IMG/VR virus record: IMGVR_UViG_3300035099_000047 | Span: 62,001 to 126,000 of that record | Source of the DNA: a virus | DNA length: 64,000 bases | Strand: one strand, 5' to 3' | Part shown: positions 25,035-33,910 of the stretch, piece after piece | Numbering within the stretch: the stretch's first letter is position 1 | Layout: each line of letters begins with the position of its first letter | Program-made: the position numbers and the translations under genes | Notes under the pieces: generated by a model | The model's database searches: none | What the model saw: the letters and a program-made list of their open reading frames with translations, nothing else | Told to the model about the DNA's origin: nothing

Positions 25035-26212
25035 CCATTCCCCTCCCACCTTTTTTCCAAAACAACATACGCTTTTAATTCCCCTTGGGTGCATATGTTG
25101 CGAACTTTATTCAATTGCCAAATCCCACTACTAGAGTCTGGATCATCCCACTCTTGACAAACTACTCTCACCTTGTCCCCTGGCGTCAATCCCACAGAAA
25201 ACGGCACCTCACTTACCATTTTATACAAGCCACGAGCATTGCGAGCCCAGCGGGACTCAGCCTCGTGTTTCAACTGTTCTGTAGTCGTTTTGCCCCAAAG
25301 ATTGCGGTTCTCAGCAAAATGAGAGAATGATTGTGTTGCCGTACCCCATTCTCGATCGAAAGGTCTGCCACGAGCTAAGTAGTTAAAATCCGCATTGCTT
25401 TCGTAGGTTTCATGCCATTGATAACGATTACTCATGGGGTCATGACCATTCACTCGCATACGACCAGACCCGTCCCAAACCTGTTGGGCTACAGTCTTGA
25501 TTGCTTCCGGCCCCGCCATTATTATGATATTAGGATCGTCCTGAACCCAGTCACTAAACTTTAACCGAGGAGATTCTGTACTATTGGAAGGGCGAAATAC
25601 AACTGTGTCACCATCCCGAACCCAAAACCTCCAATCCTTGCGACCACTGCGACTGTAGGCCAAAGGTAACAAATAGTTCTTGATGAATGATCCTGAACTG
25701 CACTTGCCATTGCTGATAGTATATTGACCTACAGTTTCCTCCACATCAGCATCTAGTCCAGCATCCTCGGCCAACTCGGTCACAATATCGCTGACACGAG
25801 CTCGCTCCCAGTTGCGGTCTATGGGGTGGCACCGATTCAGTGCGTTACCATGGCACAACCCTTTGAAATTGAAAACAGTTAAGTCCCCCCAAGTTCGTTT
25901 ACGGCCTTGCAACAGCTCTAGTGTTTTCCAGTTAGTTAGCTTCTTGAGGTAAGGAGTAATGGGAAAATTAACTGGATTCTGAGGATTTATTCCATCTACT
26001 CCAAAACGAAAGCGGAATGTAAACCCAGTGCCTCCATCCAACGCCAAAAAATCGTTGAATCGGTCGCTGACTTTATCCACTAGGTTCATTGCCCATTTAG
26101 CGCAACCATCCAGACTTTCCTCATATAAAAAACTGACTAACATACCATTATTTAACAAAACGGGGTCGTCAAACCCTGGGGCATCCACATCAATCCAAGG
26201 AGTGATAGGCAT
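25031..26212 (-). CDS. baseplate hub protein, late control D/gp27-like, 393 aa
   Basis: Phage_GPD-type layout: N-terminal beta domain, RARVSDIVTELAEDAGLDADVE in the centre, DWRFWVRDGDTVVFRP, and a final SVGLTPGDKVRVVCQEWDDPDSSSGIW segment. Forms the trimeric hub on which the spike sits. Follows the LysM gene by 2 nt. Confidence 0.82.
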   Translation of the reverse strand: MPITPWIDVDAPGFDDPVLLNNGMLVSFLYEESLDGCAKWAMNLVDKVSDRFNDFLALDGGTGFTFRFRFGVDGINPQNPVNFPITPYLKKLTNWKTLELLQGRKRTWGDLTVFNFKGLCHGNALNRCHPIDRNWERARVSDIVTELAEDAGLDADVEETVGQYTISNGKCSSGSFIKNYLLPLAYSRSGRKDWRFWVRDGDTVVFRPSNSTESPRLKFSDWVQDDPNIIIMAGPEAIKTVAQQVWDGSGRMRVNGHDPMSNRYQWHETYESNADFNYLARGRPFDREWGTATQSFSHFAENRNLWGKTTTEQLKHEAESRWARNARGLYKMVSEVPFSVGLTPGDKVRVVCQEWDDPDSSSGIWQLNKVRNICTQGELKAYVVLEKRWEGNG

Positions 26213-26214
26213 GG

Positions 26215-26586
26215 TTAATCAAACAACGCTTTGTTACCCTCGGTAAGGGCTCTTTCCACTGCTGATTCTAACGGTATTTTAAGAGCCATACCAGGATACA
26301 TCTCAGCCAATGGGTCCTTGATGTTGTTAACACTAGCTATTGCCCACCACAAGTCTTCACGTTTGTAAAAGGCATAGCTGATCTTATCCAACCGGCCCAC
26401 ATCGGCTACTTGAACCTCATAATTGTAATAGTTGGTCATGTCGATTTTAGGACGGTTCCATACGCCCCAACGCAACCCGTACTTGCCTCGAATGGTATCG
26501 CCATGCAAACGGGTAAGCTGGAACCGGCTACCAGAAGGCAGCTGAGACGCTTTGGAACGCAACAGGTCATCCACGACTGAAGACAT
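26215..26586 (-). CDS. LysM-domain baseplate protein (gp53-like), 123 aa
   Basis: The C-terminal half is a LysM-type module: ISYAFYKREDLWWAIASVNN, then DPLAEMYPGMALKIP, as in gp53 and LysM-bearing tail proteins. The N-terminus overlaps the upstream gene by 20 nt. Such proteins join wedges to the hub. Confidence 0.8.
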   Translation of the reverse strand: MSSVVDDLLRSKASQLPSGSRFQLTRLHGDTIRGKYGLRWGVWNRPKIDMTNYYNYEVQVADVGRLDKISYAFYKREDLWWAIASVNNIKDPLAEMYPGMALKIPLESAVERALTEGNKALFD

Positions 26587-27190
26587 AGCTAGTACACGTC
26601 ACCCTTTCTGATAAGAACTTAATATCAGCCAATCCAGATTCTCCATATTCCCCAAAATGGCGACGGAACCCTAAGTTGACGTCTACTACAGTAGGTAAGC
26701 CGTATTGGTCTCCGCAACCCCCCCTAAAAGTTACCGTTGAACTAACAAAATACCCCCAAGCACTCCACCAGTATCCTACAACAGGTCCTTTCAATCCCAC
26801 AGCACATAGAGGGGAAGAGCTGAAACGGCTACTAAGCCAACGAGGTTTAGCTAAATTTGACAACCCTTCAGCCACGCTCTTAATGGCTGCTCCATCCTCC
26901 AACGTATATCCATTAAAATAGCAACCACAAAACAGCGTGATGGGAAACTCATAATCATCGAATTGACCACTCTTAAAATTGAAACCCCGAGGGTGGGGGT
27001 TTAACTCGGTGGTACCTGCCATGGCCTCCAATTCCAACTTATACGTTTCTGCAAACTCTTCAGCCAACTTTCCAGACACCACCAAGTCAAAATAACGGTA
27101 GCCTGGGCTCAATGCAGGCATGCTGGCATCCAACATAATAATCAAGTGGCTAGCCTTTGCAGGGATGTCAGTCTTATAATCGGCCATCAA
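26567..27190 (-). CDS. baseplate/hub-associated protein of unknown family, 207 aa
   Basis: Beta-rich with YRYFDLVVSGKLAEEFAE near the start and FPITLFCGCYFNGYTLEDG in the middle. Starts with ATGA overlap on the tape measure gene and lies between it and the LysM gene, so a hub role is likely by position. No family recognised with confidence. Confidence 0.6.
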   Translation of the reverse strand: MMADYKTDIPAKASHLIIMLDASMPALSPGYRYFDLVVSGKLAEEFAETYKLELEAMAGTTELNPHPRGFNFKSGQFDDYEFPITLFCGCYFNGYTLEDGAAIKSVAEGLSNLAKPRWLSSRFSSSPLCAVGLKGPVVGYWWSAWGYFVSSTVTFRGGCGDQYGLPTVVDVNLGFRRHFGEYGESGLADIKFLSERVTCTSYVFSRG

Positions 27191-30100
27191 ATGGTTCCAA
27201 ATTGGCTGAGTTTTTCCAGATCACTAACATCCAAGTCCTTAGCTTGCTTAAATGTCCGATCAGCGAAGTCAATCAAGGCTGCAGTTTGATTGGTAATGGC
27301 ATCTACAATGGGTTGAGCAAATTTGGTAGACTTCATAATGGTATCCAAATCGACATCTACTGTTACATCAGGCAATTCCGGGGCCAACAGACTTCGGATA
27401 GGTTGAGGGATCAACGGCATTAAGGGAACAAACATCTGCTGGATGCATTCAGCCAAATAGTCCTTCTGTCCAAAAATACCCTCGCTGAATGCACTTACAA
27501 AATTAACACCGGCTTCTGCCAGTTGACTTAATGGGCCCTTCAAGGCATCCGAATGAGGCAAATAATCATCTGCCGTTTGGGCTATTGTTTCTGTTGCTTT
27601 AGCTACTTGATCTTGTTGATTGATTTCGCCTTCAGCAAACGCACTAACTACGGCCTCCCCGCTCTTTTTACCCTCTTGTACAACCTCATCCTCAACATTG
27701 ATACCCAATATCCACCTTATTGGCTTGGGTATCTTGTGAATCAAACGCTTCACCCATTCCCATACAGCCCCCAAACTATTCTTGAAACCTTCCCACAAAG
27801 CATAAAAGGCGTTCCCTATAGCTTCAATGCCAGCCAAGAATGATTTTTTGAGTTCTTCCCAATGCTGAACCACATATTTGATGGCCAGTATCGCCCAACC
27901 CAATGGACCCATTGCTATTAGTAGCGCAGTCTTGATCTTGCTGGAACCACTCCAAATCCAAGTAAACAACTTCGTAAAAAACCAGATCAGGCCCTTGATC
28001 ATTAGCACCGGCCAAGTCAAAGGCGCAAACATGAATTTGATTGCCTTGCCTATGAAAGAGCTACCTTCCGACATCCAACTCTTCAATCTTTCCCAGACCT
28101 TCTTCAAACTTTGAACCGCTAGTATCGCCCAACCCAATGGACCCATAGCTATTAACAATGCCGTTCTAACTTTGCCGGAACCACTCCAAATCCAATTCCA
28201 CAAGAACACTATGCCTCTCCACAGCAACTTGACCCCCTCTATAACCAAGAATATTGGGGCAAGGGCTATTTTGAAAACAAATATGAAAACCTTTCCCAAC
28301 CATAGCAGCGCTGGAATGACTCCGGGACTACCCCCCACAATGGCTTTGATCAAACGGTAAATACCATATGTCAAGGCCACAACAGCTATGACTATCCAAG
28401 TTATCGGGTTCGCCCACAGTGCAGCGTTAAAAGCCCATGACGCTCCAGTCAAAATCCATTCCCATATAGCAGCCCCCTTGATATTTGTGGTTAAAAGGGG
28501 TAGCACTATGGACCCCATAAACATCAATATAGTAGCAACCTTGTCAAGTATTCCAGATTGATCACCAAATACAGCGCTGAGTCCCAGTGCCACAGAGCCT
28601 ACGAGGGACATAGCTTTGCTCAGCCTACCAGCTGCCATGGTATCTGCTATTTTAGCTCCTGTACTTGCAGCTATTGCAGAAGCTTCATGCCTCTTTTGCC
28701 TCTCAAGCAACTTGCTAGAAGACCAGTGTCTCAACTGGGCAAAATGGTTCTTGATCCACTCCCATTTTTCCAACACCAACATTTCCCACACCCGTTTCAG
28801 TGACCGCACTAAATCGTTGTGTATAAACGAGGCAAACCCTTTCCTGATTCTCAAATTTTTGATATAAAGCCACGTACTTTGCCTTATCATATTGTTATCA
28901 TGAGCCCATTTAGCAGCGGAAACTATCAACCCTCGTATTAGCTGCCATTGGGTTTGAATGAGATGAGCTAAAGCTCCATAAGCCTTCACTCCCAAATGCC
29001 ATGTATACCGTATTAACAAAGGCAACAACAATACTCCTAACACCCAACCCAAAACTTTCAAAACTACATTCAACCAACTCAACCTTTTACCTATTATTGA
29101 TAACACTTGACCCAGCTTACCAGACCCTGGTATGAAACTTCCCGTCAAGATATTGGCTATCCCCTCGAATAAACCACTAACCGGAGCCAAAACGAACTCT
29201 ACCGATTCTATGGCTTTGGCCAAAAGGTTTACCACGGGAAGCAGAGCGGTTAAAACCACCTTGAATAAAGGGACTAATAACAACACTATCCTACCTATCA
29301 CTGCTGCCATATCCATCAAGGCTGGCTGAACTGATGCAAACAAAGTCAAAAAGGCTTGTTGAATAGGCCAAATGGCTACCTTGATAAAATAATGCAACAT
29401 CTGCAAAAGGGGCTCAAAAATTTGAGTAATAGCCGAAGTGACTATTTTAACTGTGTCTCCAAGGGCATCACCTATTGCAATGACAAGCGCATCCAACGCT
29501 CTTTCCCCCATGCCACCCCCTTTGCCAAAAATCCTGCTGAACATACCACTGGTTGCCTTGCCCTGCTTTTCTAATTCCTTAGCCAACTCAGGCAAGAAAC
29601 CTTTTTTAGCAGCATTGATCATAAGGTCACTGAGTGCCTTCTTAAATTCAGGGGTACCGGGAGCAACCTTGTTTAGGCTTTTACTATACTCCTTCAACCA
29701 GAACTTCAAGAACTTCGGATTAGTTAGGTTCTTGAAAAAAGACAAGGGTAATGATGGGTCTTTAGAGAAAGCAACAAACACTTTCTGCAGCGACTTTTCA
29801 ATCTCTCCAAGATTAGGTTCCTTTTCCAAGTGTTTCCAAACCTTGCGCAAGATGGGGATACTAGAATGCTCAAACGCTATTGCAAAATCCTTCCCTGTTT
29901 TACCCATCAAATCCGTAAAGGCTTTGGCCCGTTTAGCTTCCTCTGCCAACCTTGCAAACTCAAATATAGGTTGGATGTCCACCTTGCCTGCATAAGACAA
30001 AGTACCAAATAATTCTTTATGAAACTTCTGAATGAATTTTGGATCGAAATTTTCGGTTAGCTTCTTTATGGCATCGGATGCTCCAGGGATAGCAGCTTCC

Positions 30101-30306
30101 GCTGCCCCAGCCATTTCGATCATAGCATCAGAGTAGTCCTTTGATTGAATTGTACCCTGCTGAAATTTAGTGCCAAGCTCATCAACTACATCTTGAATTG
30201 CTTTTTGATACCGTACAAAAGCGGTCTGGTCCTGAGCAAACTTCTCAGCCAGATCAGACTCCAAACCTATTTGCCAACTGATTATTCGATCAGTGGGGGT
30301 GGGCAT
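27187..30306 (-). CDS. tape measure protein, 1039 aa
   Basis: N-terminal third is charged helical, the middle (about 280-800) has many hydrophobic helices, including two near-identical WIWSGSxKxxTALLIAMGPLGWAIL segments around residues 715 and 785, and the C-terminus is helical. This composition and position between chaperones and baseplate genes are typical. Its length predicts a tail of roughly 150 nm, using the usual 0.15 nm per residue. No lytic domain recognised. Confidence 0.88.
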   Translation of the reverse strand: MPTPTDRIISWQIGLESDLAEKFAQDQTAFVRYQKAIQDVVDELGTKFQQGTIQSKDYSDAMIEMAGAAEAAIPGASDAIKKLTENFDPKFIQKFHKELFGTLSYAGKVDIQPIFEFARLAEEAKRAKAFTDLMGKTGKDFAIAFEHSSIPILRKVWKHLEKEPNLGEIEKSLQKVFVAFSKDPSLPLSFFKNLTNPKFLKFWLKEYSKSLNKVAPGTPEFKKALSDLMINAAKKGFLPELAKELEKQGKATSGMFSRIFGKGGGMGERALDALVIAIGDALGDTVKIVTSAITQIFEPLLQMLHYFIKVAIWPIQQAFLTLFASVQPALMDMAAVIGRIVLLLVPLFKVVLTALLPVVNLLAKAIESVEFVLAPVSGLFEGIANILTGSFIPGSGKLGQVLSIIGKRLSWLNVVLKVLGWVLGVLLLPLLIRYTWHLGVKAYGALAHLIQTQWQLIRGLIVSAAKWAHDNNMIRQSTWLYIKNLRIRKGFASFIHNDLVRSLKRVWEMLVLEKWEWIKNHFAQLRHWSSSKLLERQKRHEASAIAASTGAKIADTMAAGRLSKAMSLVGSVALGLSAVFGDQSGILDKVATILMFMGSIVLPLLTTNIKGAAIWEWILTGASWAFNAALWANPITWIVIAVVALTYGIYRLIKAIVGGSPGVIPALLWLGKVFIFVFKIALAPIFLVIEGVKLLWRGIVFLWNWIWSGSGKVRTALLIAMGPLGWAILAVQSLKKVWERLKSWMSEGSSFIGKAIKFMFAPLTWPVLMIKGLIWFFTKLFTWIWSGSSKIKTALLIAMGPLGWAILAIKYVVQHWEELKKSFLAGIEAIGNAFYALWEGFKNSLGAVWEWVKRLIHKIPKPIRWILGINVEDEVVQEGKKSGEAVVSAFAEGEINQQDQVAKATETIAQTADDYLPHSDALKGPLSQLAEAGVNFVSAFSEGIFGQKDYLAECIQQMFVPLMPLIPQPIRSLLAPELPDVTVDVDLDTIMKSTKFAQPIVDAITNQTAALIDFADRTFKQAKDLDVSDLEKLSQFGTI

Positions 30307-30385
30307 AGCTGTCTTTGCTTAGAAACTTTGTTAGGTTGCTTACCACTTCTTGTTTTCCGATGCTTTTTACGGTTTCTTTTAGCAA
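30290..30385 (-). CDS. possible 31-aa peptide, TTG start
   Basis: An open frame from TTG at 30385 encodes a charged helical peptide (TVKSIGKQEVVSNLTKFLS). Its TGA lies within the first codons of the tape measure gene, whose own start has no clear ribosome site, so translational coupling is plausible. Weak evidence. Confidence 0.3.
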   Translation of the reverse strand: MLKETVKSIGKQEVVSNLTKFLSKDSYAHPH

Positions 30386-30389
30386 GCCA

Positions 30390-30569
30390 TTATGCCCGTT
30401 CTTTTTGCCGTTTCATTTCTTCTTTGAGCTCCGATTTCTCTTGGTGTGCTTCCAACAAGATGGCAGGCAAAAATATGGGCCATGTAAATATCAACCCTAG
30501 ACAGATCAAATACTTCTCTCCTAGACTATACTCTCCTGGTTCTCGATCGTGGTGACAAAACAGCGACAT
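30390..30569 (-). CDS. small membrane protein, 59 aa
   Basis: ATG at 30569. Residues about 20-40 (YLICLGLIFTWPIFLPAILL) form one transmembrane helix, followed by a charged Lys/Glu/Arg tail. Lies between the 101-residue membrane protein and the tape measure gene. Holin or spanin-like roles are possible for single-pass proteins of this size but no lysin is nearby. Confidence 0.5.
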   Translation of the reverse strand: MSLFCHHDREPGEYSLGEKYLICLGLIFTWPIFLPAILLEAHQEKSELKEEMKRQKERA

Positions 30570-30584
30570 TGTTCATCCTCCCTT

Positions 30585-30890
30585 CTAATCATCTTTCGCA
30601 GCACGAAACAAACCCCACAACAACAACGGTATCCCAACTATTGGGCAACCTCCTATGGTGAACACCAACCCACTAACAGTTTGCCAAGTGCCTTCTGATG
30701 AACAACTAGCCGGTTCACCTGTCATCATCCTACGGTTATGAGCCTCCACTGAACCTATATTCCAAGGGTGTGGTGTCCTTAAACCTAGAGCCCTGAATTC
30801 ATCGTCGGTCAACTCCTTGAGTTCAAGATTACCTCGCTTGTACTGCTCTCTCAAATAATCCAATCTCTCCTGTGACACATAGCCCATCAT
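30585..30890 (-). CDS. small protein with C-terminal membrane segment, 101 aa
   Basis: N-terminal part is charged and includes LKELTDDEFRALG; the C-terminus has VSGLVFTIGGCPIVGIPLLLWGLF, one or two membrane passes. Function unknown. An ATG with AAAGGGAAAAA upstream at 30890 is the likely start. Confidence 0.55.
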   Translation of the reverse strand: MMGYVSQERLDYLREQYKRGNLELKELTDDEFRALGLRTPHPWNIGSVEAHNRRMMTGEPASCSSEGTWQTVSGLVFTIGGCPIVGIPLLLWGLFRAAKDD

Positions 30891-31207
30891 TTTTCCCTTT
30901 CATAGTAGAGCTTTGGAAATTCACCGTATCTATTCTACACATGAAAGGCCATCACCATAAAAATCACACACTGAATTTTCTAGCCCATAGTAACCAAGAA
31001 ACTCCAATTACCGGGAAACCACGGTATTTGATTCTAGCCAGACCTCCAACTCCTATGCATGAAAGGACCTCACCATGAAAATCCCAATGCAATAGGTGGC
31101 GTTAAAGTTTTTCTAGCTTGCAACCACTCCATCCCTGCCGTTACCCCATAATTCCTACATCCTTCTAATGGTCAACCCCCTACCATTTAACCCTACAAAA
31201 CCCTTAC
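30891..31207. repeat. non-coding stretch with a repeated 26-nt motif
   Basis: No frame over about 20 codons looks coding on the minus strand. A motif CATGAAAGGnC-TCACCAT-AAAATC occurs at 30940-30965 and again at 31059-31084. The stretch is AT-rich and lies between the recombinase-like gene and a small membrane protein gene. Confidence 0.4.
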
Positions 31208-31318
31208 CTAACTACCTACCTTTTTCAACATACCATCCAACCAGTTATACACAATCATATGAACAACATTCAGTACCACATCACCCGATTCATTCAGCCT
31301 ATCAACTACAGGTTCCAC
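31208..31318 (-). pseudogene. duplicated HTH fragment of the recombinase-like gene
   Basis: The frame reads VVDRLNESGDVVLNVVHMIVYNWLDG up to a TAG at 31208, clearly a divergent copy of the C-terminus of the adjacent gene (RLNELEGMLLNVTHVTVYNWLNG). It lies in a different frame directly behind that gene's stop, so it is a tandem duplicate cut off by a frameshift. Confidence 0.6.
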
Positions 31319-32000
31319 GTCTACACCTGCCATTCAACCAGTTATACACCGTAACATGGGTAACATTCAATAGCATACCTTCCAACTCATTCAAACGACC
31401 AGCAATCTGCCTATAGGATAATCCAGACTCTCTCAGAGCTTTAGCTTTGCCTATAAATTTCATCCTTCTCTTTTTCCACTCCCTCCTAACTGGTCTACCC
31501 CCTTTGCTATGTTTAGCCACCTGTCCTCTATGCTGTTGATAGAACCTTACTTCACGGGGCAAAGCATCAGGATGCAAATCAGTTACCAACACTACCCCTT
31601 CAGTCCATTTCTTCAAGTCTTCCAAATCAACGTTACGAGCCTGAGCATTTGGGTTGCTATTACTGTGATAATCGGGATGACGTATGAACCTATCCGTTGT
31701 TTCTGCCAGTAGTTTAGCCCCAACCAGTCTAGCCTTATCAACCACCTTTGCTAACCAATATGGATCAATCCCACTACCTACATAGTTCACTTTGTTTATC
31801 ACAATTGCTCCAAGCTTAGCCGCCCTTTCAACCAAGTTCAATTCTTGATCTTTCAAGTTTGTTAAACGGTCATGACTAGCCTCTGAAACCCTGCAACACA
31901 AAATGACTTTATCACCTGGACACAACACTTCAGGAGACCACTTGATGTAGTTGCTAGCCTGCCCTCGTTCAAGACGAAGGTCCTTGGTGCGCTTAAACAT
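31302..32000 (-). CDS. serine-recombinase-like protein with C-terminal HTH, 232 aa
   Basis: The segment VILCCRVSEASHDRLTNLKDQELNLV matches the resolvase N-terminus, with Ser in RVS as the candidate nucleophile. The middle (ALPREVRFYQQHRGQVAKHSKGGRP) is basic and the C-terminus has a resolvase-like HTH (SYRQIAGRLNELEG, VTVYNWLNG). Catalytic arginines of the family are not all obvious, so activity is uncertain. Likely a mobile gene inserted in the tail region. Confidence 0.65.
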   Translation of the reverse strand: MFKRTKDLRLERGQASNYIKWSPEVLCPGDKVILCCRVSEASHDRLTNLKDQELNLVERAAKLGAIVINKVNYVGSGIDPYWLAKVVDKARLVGAKLLAETTDRFIRHPDYHSNSNPNAQARNVDLEDLKKWTEGVVLVTDLHPDALPREVRFYQQHRGQVAKHSKGGRPVRREWKKRRMKFIGKAKALRESGLSYRQIAGRLNELEGMLLNVTHVTVYNWLNGRCRRGTCS

Positions 32001-32111
32001 GAGAATCTAATCCTTTTCACGAAGGGTCTCACAGAGAATCTTACAGCTGTAGTCATCACACCAACAGCTGTAAGCCTAAACACTTTTGTTAAGCCTACAA
32101 GACAAGACAAA

Positions 32112-32255
32112 ACAAAAAATCCCAGGCGGTGCAAACGGTTGTGATGGACCTCCCGCCTGGGACGAGGACCACCGAAAGGATTAGCGAACAGCAGTCCTCT
32201 AACCAACGACCCTGCTGTGAGGGCAGGGTTGAACCGTTGGCTTGAGCTTATTATA
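32112..32255 (-). ncRNA. candidate small RNA with terminator
   Basis: TATAAT at 32255-32250, then three stems on the minus strand: ACCCTGC/GCAGGGT (32229-32209), flanked by CCAACG/CGTTGG, then AGGAC/GTCCT, then CCCAGGCGG (32161-32153) pairing with CCGCCTGGG (32129-32121), followed directly by ATTTTTTG. The last is a good rho-independent terminator. No coding frame. About 140 nt; a stand-alone regulatory RNA is likely. Confidence 0.55.
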
Positions 32256-32259
32256 CCCT

Positions 32260-32503
32260 TCATCGCTTGCCAAAAGCCCCATGAACTATTTTTGCTATGC
32301 ACTTCAAAAAAGACTCATCCCGCTTCGCTTTGTGTTTAGCTTCTTCACTCAACATTTCGTTCAACTTTTTGGTCATCATTGCCCGCTCTTGATGGGTCAA
32401 ACACCAGTATTCACTGGGGCTTACATTGCCATATTTAGCAAAAGCCGTTAAGCTTTCCACTACTTCACGGAGTTCTGGGCTTGGCACGCTGGACACGAAA
32501 AAA
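32260..32503 (-). CDS. frameshift extension of the tail chaperone (GT-like)
   Basis: The frame continues +1 relative to the chaperone gene upstream: VSSVPSPELREVVESLTAFAKYGNVSPSEYW and a helical charged tail (MLSEEAKHKAKRDESF). It lacks a convincing start, overlaps the upstream gene's end, and begins at TTT-TTT-C, where a +1 slip gives UUC. This is the arrangement of G/GT tail assembly chaperones, located just upstream of tape measure genes. Probably made only as a fusion. Confidence 0.55.
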
Positions 32504-33298
32504 GTTTGCATCAAATGGAAGTATTTCCTCCCCCGCAAACCCACAAGCCGGGCATTCCGAGTTCAAAATCAGATCAGCACCAAAATCCCTGGCTTTGATT
32601 TCCTCCTTTAACTGGCTCACATCAGCGGCTATCAAGTTTTCAACATATCGTAACTTCTGAACTGCATCCCGTTTCTCGCCATTGATGGTTTCAATATGGG
32701 TAGCCAAACGAATGCAATACGCCGGATCACCCTCTTCTACCGATTGTTGGTAGCGGGATTTAGCATACCGTCGTATGCTAATCTCATCCCGGTTGCGCAA
32801 CAAGCGGAACGTGAGCTTGTCCCCATTCATAGGCAATTCGCAGGGATATGGCTCACAATCATCTTCCTCACTAAGGCGAGTAACCCTCATGTCCTCTGGT
32901 ACCTTGACATCTTTGTGGTACTTAACCCCGCATTGAGGACATTGAAGCTGAAACTGGTATAAGCTGCCGTAAGACACATTGCGTAAACACATGAGGATGT
33001 AGAAAGTGTCACTCACTAGCAAATCCTCATAAGGTACAGCGCATTCCACCAGATTCCTACGGCAAAGGGTGTCAATGATGCTAACTTTGTCTGACTTTTG
33101 AGAGCCCAGGAGACTCTCATCCGCTGCCACCATCGGCGAGATAAAAACCTCACCACCCGGGAGCCGACCATCGTACAAGAACCCATTACTTGGCAAACTA
33201 ATGCGATACACATAGGGTCGCTTGAAACGCTCGTCGGTCACTCGGGTGATGTTGGTAGTGTGCAAACTGCGCTCCGGTTCCATTCTAGACCCTTTCAA
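32465..33298 (-). CDS. T4 gp26-type baseplate/tail assembly chaperone, 277 aa
   Basis: YRISLPSNGFLYDGRLPGG then DTFYILMCLRNVSYGSLYQFQ, CPQCG, and a C-terminal CPACGFAGEEILPFDANFF with paired zinc-type cysteines. This is the T4_baseplate (gp26-like) family pattern. Lies between the tail tube gene and the tape measure region, where assembly chaperones reside. The 3' end contains the slip site discussed for the downstream frame. Confidence 0.78.
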   Translation of the reverse strand: MKGSRMEPERSLHTTNITRVTDERFKRPYVYRISLPSNGFLYDGRLPGGEVFISPMVAADESLLGSQKSDKVSIIDTLCRRNLVECAVPYEDLLVSDTFYILMCLRNVSYGSLYQFQLQCPQCGVKYHKDVKVPEDMRVTRLSEEDDCEPYPCELPMNGDKLTFRLLRNRDEISIRRYAKSRYQQSVEEGDPAYCIRLATHIETINGEKRDAVQKLRYVENLIAADVSQLKEEIKARDFGADLILNSECPACGFAGEEILPFDANFFRVQRAKPRTP

Positions 33299-33304
33299 AA
33301 GTGA

Positions 33305-33871
33305 TTAACCCGTTGTTGCTGACGTTTCGATTTTGGGCAAGTCAATCTTGTCAATCACGAAGTCTACTGTCACCTGTACTTGGTCGTTGCCCGCCTGGTC
33401 CAAATCGTTGGCGGTGACCTTGCTAGGCCATATACCGTGGACCATGATACTTCGTACCGGTGACAAATCTGGACCCATGTTAATCAATGTGCCCGTGGAC
33501 TTATAATCCTTGGCGTAGCCAATTGCCCCCGTTTCAGGGTCAAACACCAGCTGATGCCAAGCTTTTAGCGTATCATACACCGAACGGTTCACCCAATCGT
33601 TGAACACCACAGTGATATTATCTCGGGTAACGCGACCCGCCACCTTGCGGTTCTCGTTGGCATAGGGGATTTCTATGAGCTCAACTGTATCAGCCGGGAA
33701 TCCACACGTGCGCAAGCTTACCCGCAATATATCATCTCTCAGTCCCCCCATTGTCACCCCTGCGCTCACTCGGGCTAAAGGGGGGATAGCGAGTTCCAAA
33801 CTCCAGTTGTTTGTTCTCAGGGGCTCATATGTCCCCGTACTGTCAGCAATTAGGTCAGCTATGTAAGGCAT
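33305..33871 (-). CDS. tail tube protein, 188 aa
   Basis: NNWSLELAIPPLARVSAGV near the N-terminus, a central RVTRDNITVVFNDWVNRSVYDTLKAWHQLV and C-terminal DQVQVTVDFVIDKIDL match gp19-like tubes, and it directly follows the sheath gene. Polymerises as hexamer rings inside the sheath. Confidence 0.85.
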   Translation of the reverse strand: MPYIADLIADSTGTYEPLRTNNWSLELAIPPLARVSAGVTMGGLRDDILRVSLRTCGFPADTVELIEIPYANENRKVAGRVTRDNITVVFNDWVNRSVYDTLKAWHQLVFDPETGAIGYAKDYKSTGTLINMGPDLSPVRSIMVHGIWPSKVTANDLDQAGNDQVQVTVDFVIDKIDLPKIETSATTG

Positions 33872-33910
33872 AATCCAATCCTCCTATCAAAAGTTGTTCT
33901 TTTAGTTTCG

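Noticed and set aside
30390-30890. Lysis cassette (holin/spanin) from the two small membrane proteins
   Set aside because: No endolysin or spanin signature nearby; single membrane segments alone are not enough.
32120-32230. tRNA-like segment (GGACTGCT ... AATCC) in the small RNA region
   Set aside because: No complete cloverleaf: the T-arm and acceptor stem cannot be formed, and the stems are better explained by a terminator and two hairpins.
32465-32544. Classical -1 frameshift of the lambda G/GT type
   Set aside because: The downstream frame is +1 relative to the upstream gene, so a -1 slip cannot join them.
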